Source: Nephrocerus scutellatus
Taxonomy: Eukaryota; Arthropoda; Insecta; Diptera; Pipunculidae
DNA length: 64,000 nt
Assembly: GCA_947095585.1 (NCBI GenBank)
Contig: OX352761.1
Span: forward strand, 80,603,267-80,667,266
Direction: 5' to 3'
Below the pieces are notes generated by a model, which worked only from the letters and a program-made list of their open reading frames with translations, was not told where the DNA came from and did no database searches. How positions within the stretch are numbered: position 1 is the stretch's first letter; the number at the start of each line of letters is the position of its first letter. Positions 12,301-25,381 of the stretch are shown here, piece by piece. Position numbers and translations under genes: made by a program.

Positions 12301-13680
12301 CAATTTTGGCGATGCCAGCATCAAAACAAATGAAACTGCAGCAATTCGATGTGAAAACGGATTTTTTAAATGGAGATTTAGAAGAGGACCTTTATATGAG
12401 TCAACCAATCGGATACGATTGTTCATTGGCAAATTCAAATTCAAGGCCAGTGAAGCGGATCCGTGTGTATTTATACACAATGAAGAGGGCAGCATGATGA
12501 TTCCTGCGATTTATGTCGATTGCGAAAATACAGAAAACGCGAAGAATATTTTGACAGTGATCGAACATTTGCACAAGGGATTTGAAATCAAGTTTTTTGG
12601 GGCTCGAAATTGTTCAGCGATCTGACGGATCGATTCATGTACATCAGCAGACGTATTCAAAAGAAGGGTTTGAACCGTTTTGGTATGGCAAACTGTAATA
12701 CAGTGGCAACACCATTAAACAGTACACAGAATCTTGGAGATTTTGAGGCGGATGCTAAAATTGAGTTCCCATATCGTGAAGCAGTCGGTAGTTTAATGTA
12801 TTTGGCAGTGACAACGCGATCAGACATTAGTTTTACTATCGGCAACGTCAGTCGGCATATGGAAAAACTGGCGATAGCTCACGTGAATGCAGTGAAGCGT
12901 ATTTTGAAATACGTAAAAGCAACAAGGGACATGGGTATTCTATACGTGGCAAATGTTGATTTGTTGCTTTGTGGATACAGCGACGCAGACTATGCAGGTG
13001 ACATCGAAACCAGGTAAACGACGTCTGGATATGCCTCATATTTAGAAATGACATAATCAGTTGGGGCTCTAAGCGTCAAAAACCGGTGGCGTTATCAACA
13101 ACGGAGTCCGAGTATATAGCGGCCTCAAATGCAGTAAAAGAATTGGCGTGGCTGCAGAGATTGTGGTCGGAATTGTTATAGACTGACTTGAAAAGGCCAA
13201 TATTCTATATGGATATTCAGAGTGCGATTCGATTAGTAAAGAATCCAGATTTTCACAAGCGACGTCTGGATATGCCTCATATTTAGAAATGACATAATCA
13301 GTTGGGGCTCTAAGCGTCAAAAACCGGTGGCGTTATCAACAACGGAGTCCGAGTATATAGCGGCCTCAAATGCAGTAAAAGAATTGGTGTGGCTGCAGAG
13401 ATTGTGGTCGGAATTGTTATGGACTGACTTGAAAAGGCCAATATTCTATATGGATATTCAGAGTGCGATTCGATTAGTAAAGAATCCAGATTTTCACAAG
13501 CGAACTAAGCACATTGATGTGCAGTATCATTTTATCCGCGAGAAGTAAAACAAAGAAATTTTTGATCTGGTTAATGTGGCGATAGATGAACAAGTGGCAG
13601 ACATTATGACGAAGGCGTTGCCAAAGAACAAGCATAAATATTTTCGTGCAATGATGAGCAATATGTCAAAATTGATTTAG
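9342..13680 (+). pseudogene. Ty1/copia gag-pol, disrupted (copy C2)
   Basis: Same domain order as C1. Zinc knuckle near 10023-10064, protease DSGAS near 10170, integrase SDNGTEF near 10885, RT from about 11460, RNase H near 12970-13450. A homopolymer run at 10919-10933 disrupts integrase between its two aspartates and the glutamate. About 70 bp of linker is missing at 11299 (gggatatc joined to gaaagtgc), so the first RT segment copy is 479 bp. Two RT segment copies are present (11285-11763, 11764-12304). RNase H carries a 241-bp direct duplication starting at 13020 and 13261. A 9-bp deletion after the protease motif is shared only with C1. Confidence 0.9.
13020..13501 (+). repeat. 241-bp direct duplication in copia RNase H
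   Basis: gacgtctggatatgcc starts at 13020 and again at 13261. Copy one has TTATAGACTG where copy two has TTATGGACTG. The joint is at cacaagcga, a short match between the two breakpoints. The same duplication occurs at 29741/29982 and 35546/35787. Confidence 0.9.
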
Positions 13681-14064
13681 TTTCATTTAATCGATTCCGT
13701 TTTTTTTTATTTGGTAAATTGGAAGTAAAAGTGGGAATATTGAAATTCATGAATTCGTGTATTTAAAAGACGAAAAACAACACGCAGTGTTCGTTTTGAA
13801 TTGTTTTATTTTTCAGAAATTTTCAGATTTAGAAGTTATTATTCTGAATAAAACAAGCAAATAATAATGACGTGTTTTACTTTTCATCCATTATATTCAA
13901 CACACAAATCAGAATAAATTCAACATTTCTTTTGCACTCAACAGATATCTCCTAAGTGCTATACCTTTTAAATTATTTGCAAAAACTCGAAAAATTGTCC
14001 AAGTAAACTGTGACTTCTGGGTGTCAGATTTCCATCAAAATCAACTAGCTCCTCACAACTTAAC
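13681..14064 (+). repeat. Copia 3' non-coding spacer (S2)
   Basis: Counterpart of 5925-6308 with AATAAA at 13847-13852. It ends in the gypsy joint with an atcagacagt variant (others have aagagacagt). No gene is visible. Confidence 0.6.
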
Positions 14065-14084
14065 ATAATATAATATCAGACAGT

Positions 14085-14735
14085 GAGTCACCTTTTGCCA
14101 GTGCAGTAATATTGGTAAACAAGAAGAATGGCCAAAACCGTCTTTGTGTTGACTATCGGGACCTCAACCGTATTACGGTGAAAGATCGGTATCCGTTACC
14201 GAGAATTGACGATCAACTGGATCAATTGTTTTTATACCTCGTTAGATATGGCCTTTGGTTTATATCAGATCCCAGTAGAAGAAAGTGCAGTTGAGAAAAC
14301 GGCTTTTGTAACGCCGGATGGGCATTTTGAATACCTACGAATGCCTTTTGGTTTGGCTAATGCCCCAGCTGTGTTCCAGAGAGCCATCAATAAAGTGCTG
14401 GGAGGTCTAAAAGATACTGTTGCTCTTGTATACCTAGACGATGTGTTGATTCCCTCGAAAACTGTGTCCGAAGGATTGATACGCTTGGACATGGTCCTGA
14501 AAGCATTGACGGACAGTGGATTTTCCCTTAACGTTGATAAGTGCTACTTTTTACGAACAGAGATTGAATATTTAGGTAGAGAAATATCCTTTGAAGGTAT
14601 AAGACCTGGGAAATCCAAAGTGGATGCACTCGTCAGGTCACCTGAACCAACAAATGTAAAAGAAGTCAGACAGTTCATGGGATTGTCCAATTATTTTCGA
14701 AGATTCATTCCCGAATTTGCTGCTAAAACTAAGTG
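14085..14735 (+). pseudogene. Gypsy RT, 5' piece broken by copia (copy G3a)
   Basis: Gypsy RT from ESPFAS through YLDDV (near 14430) to FIPEFAAKTK. At 14730-14735 the shared hexamer taagtg passes from gypsy (aaaactaagtgt) into copia integrase (ataagtgaaacg). The array-wide frameshift near 14228 is present. Confidence 0.88.
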
Positions 14736-15837
14736 AAACGAGTACTGTTGCGTATAAATCACCATATGAATTGTGGCACAACAAAAAGGCGAATATTGAC
14801 CATTTGCGGATTTCCGGCTCCGAAGCACATTCTAAAGGAGAAACGACGAAAACTAGATTTAAAGACAGTGAAGTGTGTATTCATCGGATATGACAATGAT
14901 TCTAAGGGATATCGTGTCTGGAATCCGGAGACGAACAAAATGCAAGTTACATGTGACGTGTTTATCTGTTGCAACACTGGACTTCGAAAGTGCAAAAAAA
15001 AAACTAACAAAAGTTTAATGGAGTCCGAAGACGAATCGGGTGAGAATGCAAATATGGAGATGACAGCGGTGCAAACAATTGATAGTGAAAATCGTTCAGA
15101 ATCGATTGCACGATCGGAGTAAAATTGTGTCAAAAAAGTTGACGTATTCAGCAGAGGTGAATCCCGCAATGTTGACAGTCAGCGAAGAGCCAAGAACCTA
15201 CGAAGAAGTAATTGAATCTAGTGAACATGAGCAGTGGGAGCAGGCAATGCACGAGGACTTTAATTCACTTATAAAGAATCATACGTGGAGTTTGGTCAAG
15301 CCTCCAAATGACCAAAAAGTAATGGATAATCGTTGGGTTTTCAAATGGAAACAAAAAAAGTGGTAGTGCATTGTTTTACCCAGGAGTATGGGATCGACTA
15401 TGAAGAAACGCTCAGTCCAGTGGTTAAGTTTACGTCTATTCGGGCAATGATTCTAAGGGATATCGTGTCTGAAATCCGGAGACGAACAAAATGCAAGTTA
15501 CATGTGACGTGTTTTTCTGTTGCAACACTAGACATCGAAAGTGCAAAAAAAAAAACTAACGAAAGTCCGAAGACGAATCGGGTGAGAATGCAAATATGGA
15601 GATGACGGCGGTGCAAACAATTGATAGTGAAAATCGTTCAGAATCGATTGCACGATCGGAGTAAAATTGTGTCAAAAAAGTTGACGTATTCAGCAGAGGT
15701 GAATCCCTCAATGTTGTCAGTCAGCGAAGAGCCAAGAACCTACGAAGAAGTAATTGAATCTAGTGAACATGAGCAGTGGGAGCAGGCAATGCACGAGGAC
15801 TTTAATTCACTTATTAAGAATCATACGTGGAGTTTGG
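14736..15837 (+). pseudogene. Copia integrase/RT fragment embedded in gypsy RT
   Basis: About 1.1 kb of copia, from ETSTVAYKSPYELW of late integrase through the linker to HTWSL of RT. It includes two copies of the RT segment (14898-15448 and 15449-15837, the second cut short). It differs from all full copia copies in lacking gtgttcgt before cacattcta (near 14826). It ends at tttgg/atcaat, returning to gypsy RT upstream of where gypsy was left, so gypsy 14393-14735 and 15838-16175 overlap in content. Confidence 0.88.
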
Positions 15838-17855
15838 ATCAATAAAGTGCTGGGAGGTCTAAAAGATACTGTTGCTCTTGTATACCTAGACGATGTGTTG
15901 ATTCCCTCGAAAACTGTGTCCGAAGGATTGATACGCTTGGACATGGTCCTGAAAGCATTGACGGACAGTGGATTTTCCCTTAACGTTGATAAGTGCTACT
16001 TTTTACGAACAGAGATTGAATATTTAGGTAGAGAAATATCCTTTGAAGGTATAAGACCTGGAAAATCCAAAGTGGATGCACTCGTCAGGTCACCTGAACC
16101 AACAAATGTAAAAGAAGTCAGACAGTTCATGGGATTGTCCAATTATTTTCGAAGATTCATTCCCGAATTTGCTGCTAAAACTAAGTGTATCACGTCACTA
16201 ACGAAGCAGGGGGAAAAGTTTATGTGGACTGTGGAGTGTGAAAAGGCTAGACACTTTATAATAGATCAGCTTACCAAAAGACCGATACTGGTTGTTTTCG
16301 ATCCAACTCGAGAAACGGAGTTGCACACAGATGCAAGTTCTATTGGACTTGGTGCTATATTGTTGCAAAGTGAAGATGGACAGCATCATGTGGTAGCTTA
16401 TTACAGCCAGACAACAAAACCTTATGAGACCAAGTATCATAGTTATGAGTTAGAGACTCTAGCAGTTGTCAATGCTGTTAAGCATTTTCGAACTTATTTA
16501 CTGGGGATAAAGTTTATAATAGTTACAGACTGTAATGCATTGAAGTCTACTAAAGAAAAGAAAGACCTTTTACCCAGAGTTGCTAGATGGTGGATCTATC
16601 TTCAGGACTTTAAATTTGAAGTCCGTTACCGAAACGGAAAAGCTATGCAGCATGCGGACTATCTGAGTCGGAATCCGCCGGTGCGAAGTTGCTGTCAGTT
16701 GAACAGAGTGTCCGAAAATTGGTTAAGTGTGGAACAAAGTTTGGATCCGGAAGTTCAAGAAATTATTGAACGGATTGGAGAGGGTGATACTGACTCAGAG
16801 TCGAATTAAATAGTTAAGAGAGGGTTACTATATCGCAAATTGAAAGAAGGTAACAAACTGTATGTACCAAAACAGTGCCGATTGTCATTAATGAGGCGTT
16901 TTCATGAGGACAACTGTCACATTGGTTAGGAAAAAACGTTAACAAAAATGACACAGCATTTTTGGATGCCAACAATGTCGAGAAATGTGAGGAAATTCGT
17001 TAATTCCTGTTTAATATTTCTGGTTGCAAAAAGGCCGTCGGGCAAGAAACAATCAGAGTTGCATCCATTTGATAAGTTGCCGATACCGTTTCATACAGTA
17101 CATGTAGATTGTATGGGGCCATTCGATGGGCCCATTCGATAATCGATAAATTTTAATTATCGTTGACTCGTTTACGAAGTTTTTTATTCTTTCACCATGT
17201 AAAACATTGCAAGCTACCGAGACTGTACGTCTCATGGGTGATTTCGTCATGTTGTTTGGTACACCCTGTCGTATCATCAGTGATAAGGGTACCAACTTTA
17301 CTAGTGAGCTTTTTCAGAAGTTCTGTAAATCCTATGGGATTGATCATCCCACAATTGCTCCTGGCATAAGTAGAGCTAATGGACAAGTGGAACGCTACGT
17401 GGATACCGTTGCCAACTTGTTGAGAACAAATTTTGATGTAAATCTAACGTGGCCGAACTATGTAAGTCGAATTCACCCATGAAAGTTTTACCCGGAATAG
17501 ATGGTCGAACTCCGGAGATTAGTGCGCTGTTGGCACAGTTGGCATACGGATGTTGGCTGCAAACCGAATCCAAGAGTATGCAAATAGAATGAAAACTCGT
17601 TTTGACAGAGATAAATGTAAACCAACAGTACTTGCTATTGGAGATAAGGTTATGTACAAAAGCAATCAAATACGAAAATCTAAGCTGAATGCTCACTTTC
17701 AGGGACCTTATGAATATGTTGGCATATTACCAAACGATAGATACAAGCTCAAGAATGGAATTAATAGGACGATTATCATCGCAGCAAGAGATATCATTCG
17801 CCCTATAAGAAGCGAAGGTTTCGATACTAATGCAGATGTTGCAATTGGTACGTAG
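15838..17855 (+). pseudogene. Gypsy RT-RNase H-integrase, 3' piece (copy G3b)
   Basis: Gypsy resumes at INKVLGGLKD and stays open through RT (YLDDV near 15886) and RNase H to 16809. RNase H lacks the 4-bp insertion of G2, so HTDASSIGLGA is in frame with RT. Integrase follows (VDCMGPFD near 17105, SDKGTNFTS near 17280) with the same deletion of about 57 bp as the window's first copy (near 17473). A stop lies before IVKRGLLYRKL, as in other copies. Confidence 0.88.
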
Positions 17856-17891
17856 TCAAGAATCTATAATAAATTCTGAGCTTGATATTAA

Positions 17892-18240
17892 AGACTGTTA
17901 CGAAGATTATTATTGCTTGTCTTGAGATGTGAATCTCTGGAAGACTGTTATGCAAATTATTATTGCTTGTCTTGAGATGTGATTCTCTGGAAGACTGTTA
18001 AGCAAATTATTATTGCTTGTCTTGAGATGTGATTCTCTGGAAGACTGTTAAGCAAATTATTATTGCTTGTCTTGAGATGTGATTCTCTGGAAGACTGTTA
18101 AGCAAATTATTATTGTTTGTCTTGAGATGTGATTCTCTGGAAGACTGTTATACAGATTGCTATTGTTTGTCTTGAGATGTGATTCTCTGGAAGACTGTTA
18201 CGCAAATTATTATTGCTTGTCTTGAGATGTGATTCTCTGG
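17892..18240 (+). repeat. 50-bp hairpin minisatellite, 7 copies (M3)
   Basis: Unit for unit the same as 717-1065, including the gtgaatctctgg variant in the first unit. This supports exchange or duplication between monomers 0 and 2. Confidence 0.9.
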
Positions 18241-18405
18241 TTTTTTTTTGTGAAAATCGATTCGATGATTTTCAGGAAAGGATATTTTCGATCTCGTGCG
18301 AATATTTGTGGAAAAAATTTTTTTTGGACAAATAGATTTCGGTCTCGAGCGAATATTTTTTTTTTTTTAAAACAAATCGGTATTTTCTGGACAAATTAGT
18401 GCAAA

Positions 18406-21400
18406 ATGGAAAGTGACCGTTAGAACATTCGTCAAGTGCTTGAGGCTGGCGATTTGTTTGATGTGGTGAACAGCATTGTTACGAAACCAACAATTGGTAG
18501 TGCAGATTATGCGACGAAGTTGGTGACATGGAAAAGGATAGACGCCAAAGCTCAGGGTTCAATTACCATGGCGAGTCAAAAGCAGCCTTTGCTGCAGATT
18601 ATGAACTGTGATATGGCAAAATTGATGTGGACAACGCTCAAGAGCACTTAGGAGAAAGCATCGAAATCAAATATAGTATTTTTGCAACAAAAATAGTACA
18701 GTTTTACAAATGATCCGGGCGATGGCATTGCGACGTTTTTATCGAAGCGGAGGCGATTTCTGACTCAATGGTTATGACAAAGATGATGTCTTTACTGGCG
18801 GAATATAACCATTTTCATAGTGCTTGGGAGTAAGAATTGCGTAGAATCAAACGATGTCGAATTTGCGTGCACGATTAATGGCTACGACTAAAATCTCAAG
18901 GACAAATTGTAAGTGTCGAGGTCCAGTGCCTCGACAAAACGAATCTTTGCAAAGAGAAATGAAAAACGGAACGATTCGTCGGGACGTAAATTCAAGAAAA
19001 ATAACAAAACCAAGTCGTCGTAACAAAACCAAGTTCGTCGGGACGTAAATTCAAGAAAAATAACAAAACCAAGTCAAGGGGCAAATGTTTTTCTTGTGGT
19101 GGTGAAGCGCACTGGAAGCGAGATTGTCCACAGAAGAAAAACGACTCGAACAAAAGGGAAGCGAATGCATCTACATCCACTGATGCCTTTGCGTGATCGT
19201 CGTCAAGTGGCGACAAAGACGCTTGGATTTTGGATTCCGGTGCAAGCGACCACATAAGTCATCGACGTAATTGGTTAAAGAATTTAACAAATGTATCGAT
19301 GGCTCGAAAATCCTCGCTGAAGGAAAGGGCGACATTGATGTTTTGGCGTTTAACGGCTACGAATGGATTCGCAAAAATATTGCTAATTTTTTATATGTAT
19401 CTGGAATTCACATGAATCTATAATCTTCGGGAAAAGCATTGATCGTTGATATATATTGCGTTCCAACAATAAACGATGTGAAATAATAAAGGATGGAGAC
19501 ACCATTGCAGTGGGAGTTCGAAGAGAGCGATTATTTTAGATGCTGTTCAAAGTAATTGAGCCAACGAGGGTCGATGTGGCTGTGGCAAACGATCAAAAAA
19601 ATTTAGATTCGAGCATGGCATGAGCGATTGGGACATCAAAATGTCGTACATGTGAGGAAATTTCTACGAACTACGAAATTGATTTTATAGACGAAGAGTT
19701 CGCATGTGAGGCGTGCGCATAATGGAAGCATCATCGAAAGAGATTAGAGCTTCGTGAGGAAAACTCAAAGAAGTGCGGATGTTTGCGGGCAAGTCAAACA
19801 ACTTCAATCGGCGGCTCGAGGTATTTTTGCTTTTAAAAGATGATCATTCACATTTTTTATATTTCCTGAAGCAAAAATCAGAAGTGGCAGAAAACTATAA
19901 GAAGGCGGTGATGCGTATGGAGCAGGAGAGCGGGCATAAGGTGCACATTTTTCGGTCGGACAACGGAACAGAGTTCGTGAATGCTGAGTTAAAAAATTTT
20001 TTTTGGTGAGAGAGGTATTCAACATTGACGTACGGGTCCGTATTCGCCAGAGCAAAATGGTTGTGCGGAACGCAACAATCGAACAATAGTTGAGTCTGCT
20101 CGAATGATGATCGATTCCCAACAGATGGATTACAAATTTTGGGTAGAGGCGGTCAACATGGCGAGTTTTGTCTTGAATATAAGTGAAACGAGTACTGTTG
20201 CGTATAAATCACCATATGAATTGTGGCACAACAAAAAGGCGAATATTGACCATTTGCGGATTTCCGGCTCCGAAGTGTTCGTGCACATTCTAAAGGAGAA
20301 ACGACGAAAACTAGATTCAAAGACAGTGAAGTGTGTATTCATCGGATATGACAATGATTCTAAGGGATATCGTGTCTGGAATCCGGAGACGAACAAAATG
20401 AAAGTTACATGTGACGTGTTTATCTGTTGCAACACTGGACTTCGAAAGTGCAAAAAAAAAATTAACGAAAGTTTAATGGAGTCCGAAGACGAATCGGGTG
20501 AGAATGCAAATATGGAGATGACGGCGGTGCAAACAATTGATAGTGAAAATCGTTCAGAATCGATTGCACGATCGGAGTAAAATTGTGTCAAAAAAGTTGA
20601 CGTATTCAGCAGAGGTGAATCCCGCAATGTTGACAGTCAGCGAAGAGCCAAGAACCTACGAAGAAGTAATTGAATCTAGTGAACATGAGCAGTGGGAGCA
20701 GGCAATGCACGAGGACTTTAATTCACTTATTAAGAATCATACGTGGAGTTTGGTCAAGCCTCCAAATGACCAAAAAGTAATGGATAATCGTTGGGTTTTC
20801 AAATGGAAACAAAAAAAGTGGTAGTGCATTGTTTTACCCAAGAGTATGGGATCGACTATGAAGAAACGCTCAGTCCAGTGGTTAAGTTTACGTCTATTCG
20901 GGCAATGATTCTAAGGGATATCGTGTCTGGAATCCGGAGACGAACAAAATGCAAGTTACATGTGACGTGTTTATCTGTTGCAACACTAGACATCGAAAGT
21001 GCAAAAAAAAACTAACGAAAGTCCGAAGACGAATCGGGTGAGAATGCAAATATGGAGATGACGGCGGTGCAAACAATTGATAGTGAAAATCGTTCAGAAT
21101 CGATTGCACGATCGGAGTAAAATTGTGTCAAAATAGTTGACGTATTCAGCAGAGGTGAATCCCGCAATGTTGACAGTCAGCGAAGAGCCAAGAACCTACG
21201 ATGAAGTAATTGAATCTAGTGAACATGAGCAGTGGGAGCAGGCAATGCACGAGGACTTTAATTCACTTATTAAGAATCATACGTGGAGTTTGGTCAAGCT
21301 TCCAAATGACCAAAAAGTAATGGATAATCGTTGGGTTTTCAAATGGAAACAAAAAAAGTGGTAGTGCATTGTTTTACCCAGGAGTATGGGATCGACTATG

Positions 21401-22581
21401 AAGAAACGCTCAGTCCAGTGGTTAAGTTTACGTCTATTCGGGCAATTTTGGCGATGCCAGCATCAAAACCAATGAAACTGCAGCAATTCGATGTGAAAAC
21501 GGATTTTTTAAATGGAGATTTAGAAGAGGACCTTTATATGAGTCAACCAATCGGATACGATTGTTCATTGGCAAATTCAAATTCAAGGCCAGTGAAGCGG
21601 ATTCGTGTGTATTTATACACAATGAAGAGGGCAGCATGATGATTCTTGCGATTTATGTCGATTGCGAAAATACAGAAAACGCGAAGAATATTTTGACAGT
21701 GATCGAACATTTGCACAAGGGATTTGAAATCAAGTTTTTTGGGGCTCGAAATTGTTCAGCGATCTGACGGATCGATTTATGTACATCAGCAGGCGTATTC
21801 AAAAGAAGGGTTTGAACCGTTTTGGTATGGCAAACTGTAATACAGTGGCAACACCATTAAACAGTACACAGAATCTTGGAGATTTTGAGGCGGATGCTAA
21901 AATTGAGTTCCCATATCGTGAAGCAGTCGGTAGTTTAATGTATTTGGCAGTGGCAACGCGATCAGACATTAGTTTTGCTATCGGCAACGTCAGTCGGCAT
22001 ATGGAAAAACTGGCGATAGCTCACGTGAATGCAGTGAAGCGTATTTTGAAATACGTAAAAGCAACAAGGGACATGGATATTCTATACGTGGCAAATGTTG
22101 ATTTGTTGCTTTGTGGATACAGCGACGCAGACTATGCAGGTGACATCGAAACCAGGTAAACCACGTCTGGATATGCCTCATATTTAGAAATGACATAATC
22201 AGTTGGGGCTCTAAGCGTCAAAAACCGGTGGCGTTATCAACAACGGAGTCCGAGTATATAGCGGCCTCAAATGCAGTAAAAGAATTGGTGTGGCTGCAGA
22301 GATTGTGGTCGGAATTGTTATGGACTGACTTGAAAAGGCCAATATTCTATATGGATATTCAGAGTGCGATTCGATTAGTAAAGAATCCAGATTTTCACAA
22401 GCGAACTAAGCACATTGATGTGCAGTATCATTTTATCCGCGAGAAGTAAAACAAAGAAATTTTTGATCTGGTGAATGTGGCGATCGATAAAAAAGTGGCA
22501 GATATTATGACGAAGGCCTTGCCAAAGAACAAGCATAAATATTTTCGTGCAATGATGAGCAATATGTCAAAATTGATTTAG
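18406..22581 (+). pseudogene. Ty1/copia gag-pol, disrupted (copy C3)
   Basis: The gag N-terminal half is better kept than in C1 or C2: the frame 18436-18651 runs VLEAGDLFDVV to LKSTX without the extra T. It then meets a private TAG at about 18650. The 59-bp pre-knuckle duplication is present, and the 9 bp after the protease motif (catcgacgt) are retained. The integrase poly-T run near 19998 is shared with C2, C4 and C5. Integrase/linker 20104-20580 is open. Two RT segment copies lie at 20356-20906 and 20907-21446. RNase H is single-copy and ends MSKLI-stop. Confidence 0.9.
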
Positions 22582-22960
22582 TTTCATTTAATCGATTCCG
22601 TTTTTTTTTATTTGGTAAATTGGAAGTAAAAGTGGGAATATTGAAATTCATGAATTCGTGTATTTAAAAGACGAAAAACAACACGCAGTGTTCGTTTTGA
22701 ATTGTTCTATTTTTCAGAAATTTTCAGATTTAGAAGTTATTATTCTGAATAAAACAAGCAAATAATAATGACGTGTTTTACTTTTCATCCATTATATTCA
22801 ACACACAAATCAGAATAAATTTAACAATTCTTTTGCACTCAACAGATTTCTCCTAAGTGCTTTTTAAATTATTTGCAAAAACTCGAAAAATTGTCCAAGT
22901 AAACTGTCACTTCTGGGTGTCAGATTTCCATCAAAATCAACTAGCTCCTCACAACTTAAC
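22582..22960 (+). repeat. Copia 3' non-coding spacer (S3)
   Basis: Counterpart of the other spacers, with AATAAA in ctgaataaaac near 22750. A private 6-bp loss at about 22860 (gtgctttttaaa instead of gtgctatacttttt) distinguishes it. Confidence 0.6.
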
Positions 22961-22980
22961 ATAATATAATAAGAGACAGT

Positions 22981-25345
22981 GAGTCACCTTTTGCCAGTGC
23001 AGTAATATTGGTAAAAAAGAAGAATGGCCAAAACCATCATTGTGTTGACTATCGGACCTCAACCGTATTACGGTGAAAGATCGGTATCCGTTACCGAGAA
23101 TTGACGATCAACTGGATCAATTGTTTTTATACCTCGTTAGATATGGCCTTTGGTTTATATCAGATCCCAGTAGAAGAAAGTGCAGTTGAGAAAACGGCTT
23201 TTGTAACGCCGGATGGGCATTTTGAATACCTACGAATGCCTTTTGGTTTGGCTAATGCCCCAGCTGTGTTCCAGAGAGCCATCAATAAAGTGCTGGGAGG
23301 TCTAAAAGATACTGTTGCTCTTGTATACCTAGACGATGTGTTGATTCCCTCGAAAACTGTGTCCGAAGGATTGATACGCTTGGACATGGTCCTGAAAGCA
23401 TTGACGGACAGTGGATTTTCCCTTAACGTTGATAAGTGCTACTTTTTACGAACAGAGATTGAATATTTAGGTAGAGAAATATCCTTTGAAGGTATAAGAC
23501 CTGGGAAATCCAAAGTGGATGCACTCGTCAGGTCACCTGAACCAACAAATGTAAAAGAAGTCCGAAAGTTCATGGGATTGTCCAATTATTTTCGAAGATT
23601 AATTCCCGAATTTGCTGCTAAAACTAAGTGTATAAGGTCACTAACGAAGCAGGGGGAAAAGTTTATGTGGACTGTGGAGTGTGAAAAGGCTAGACACTAT
23701 ATAATAGATCATCTTACCAAAAGACCGATACTAGTTGTTTTCGATCCAACTCACTCGAGGAACGGAGTTGCACACAGATGCAAGTTCTATTGGACTTGGT
23801 GCTATATTGTTGCAAAGTGTAGATGGACAGCATCATGTGGTAGCTTATTACAGCCAGACAACAAAACCTTATGAGACCAAGTATCATAGTTATGAGTTAG
23901 AGACTCTAGCAGTTGTCAATGCTGTTAAGCATTTTCGAACTTATTTACTGAGGATAAAGTTTATAATAGTTACAGACTGTAATGCATTGAAGTCTACTAA
24001 AGAAAAGAAAGACCTTTTACCCAGAGTTGCTAGATGGTGGATCTATCTTCAGGACTTTAAATTTGAAGTCCGTTACCGAAAAGGAAAAGCTATGCAGCAT
24101 GCGGACTATCTGAGTTGGAATCCCCCAGTGCGAAATTGCTGTCAGTTGAACAGAGTGTCCGAAAATTGGTTAAGTGTGGAACAAAGTTTGGATCCGGAAG
24201 TTCAAGAAATTATTGAACGGATTCGAGAGGGTGATACTGACTCGGAGTCGAATTAAATAGTTAAGAGAGGGTTACTATATCGCAAATTGAAAGAAGGTAA
24301 CAAACTGTATGTACCAAAACAGTGCCGATTGTCATTAATGAGTCGTTTTCATGAGGACAACTGTCACATTGGTTAGGAAAAAACGTTAACAAAAATGAAA
24401 CATCATTTTTGGATGCCAACAATGTCGAGAAATGTGAGGAAATTCGTTAATTCCTGTTTAATATTTCTGGTTGCAAAAAGGCCGTCGGGCAAGAAACAAT
24501 CAGAGTTGCATCCATTTGATAAGTTGCCGATACCGTTTCATACAGTACATGTAGATTGTATGGGGCCATTCGATGGGCCCATTCGATAATCGATAAATTT
24601 TAATTATCGTTGACTCGTTTACGAAGTTTTTTATTCTTTCACCATGTAAAACATTGCAAGCTACCGAGACTGTACGTCTCATGGGTGATTTCGTCATGTT
24701 GTTTGGTACATCCTGTCGTATCATCAGTGATAAGGGTACCAACTTTACTAGTGAGGTTTTTCAGAAGTTCTGTAAATCCTTTGGGATTGATCATCCCACA
24801 ATTGCTCCTGGCATAAGTAGAGCTAATGGACAAGTGGAATGCTACGTGGATACCTTTGCCAACTTGTTGAGAACAAATTTGGATGTAAATCTAACGTGGC
24901 CGAACTATGTAAGTCGAATTCAGTTGGCACTTAATACGACGGTAAACAAGACCACGGGGCTATCACCCATAAAAGTTTTAACCGGAATAGATGGTCGAAC
25001 TCCGGAGATTAGTGCGCTGTTGGCACAGTTGGCATACGGATGTTGGCTGCAAACCGAATCCAAGAGTATGCAAATAGAATGAAAACTCATTTTGACAAAG
25101 ATAAATGTAAACCAACAGTACTTGCTATTGGAGATAAGGTTATGTACAAGAGCAATCAAATACGAAAATCTAAGCTGAATGCTCACTTTCAGGGACCTTA
25201 TGAAGTTGTTGGCATATTACCAAACGATAGATACAAGCTCAAGAATGGAATTAATAGGACGATTATCATCGCAGCAAGAGAAATCATTCGCCCTATAAGA
25301 AGCGAAGGCTTCGATACTAATGCAGATGTTGCAATTGGTACGTAG
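22981..25345 (+). pseudogene. Ty3/gypsy pol: RT, RNase H, integrase (copy G4)
   Basis: Matches 6329-8694 at an offset of 16651-16652 bp, with the same actc duplication at about 23750 that throws RNase H out of frame. A private one-base deletion (tatcggacctc) at about 23053 breaks the RT start. YLDDV is near 23326-23340. Integrase has aagtcctttggg (KSFGID) where G2 has KSYGID. The C-terminal frame 25040-25345 is open, lacking G2's stop. Confidence 0.9.
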
Positions 25346-25381
25346 TCAAGAATCTATAATAAATTCTGAGCGTGATTTTAA

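Larger units (their letters stand above)
6309..14064 (+). repeat. Array monomer 1 (7.76 kb)
   Basis: This is a full-order monomer: gypsy pol 6329-8694, minisatellite 8731-9169, copia C2 9342-13680, spacer to 14064. Its gypsy half matches 22981-25345 at an offset of 16651 bp, including a 4-bp actc microduplication near 7100. Its copia half shares a 241-bp RNase H duplication with the copies at 25982 and 31787. Confidence 0.85.
14065..22960 (+). repeat. Array monomer 2 (8.9 kb, with copia insert in gypsy RT)
   Basis: This is the longest monomer, because 14736-15837 is copia sequence lying inside the gypsy RT. About 340 bp of gypsy RT is present on both sides of the insert. It then runs through minisatellite 17892-18240, copia C3 18406-22581 and a spacer. 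Its head matches monomer 5 at an offset of 22534 bp. Confidence 0.85.

Noticed and set aside
20130..20627. 165-codon minus-strand frames opposite copia integrase (also 27709, 33514)
   Set aside because: Antisense shadows of the copia integrase/linker. The plus strand carries the recognisable motifs.
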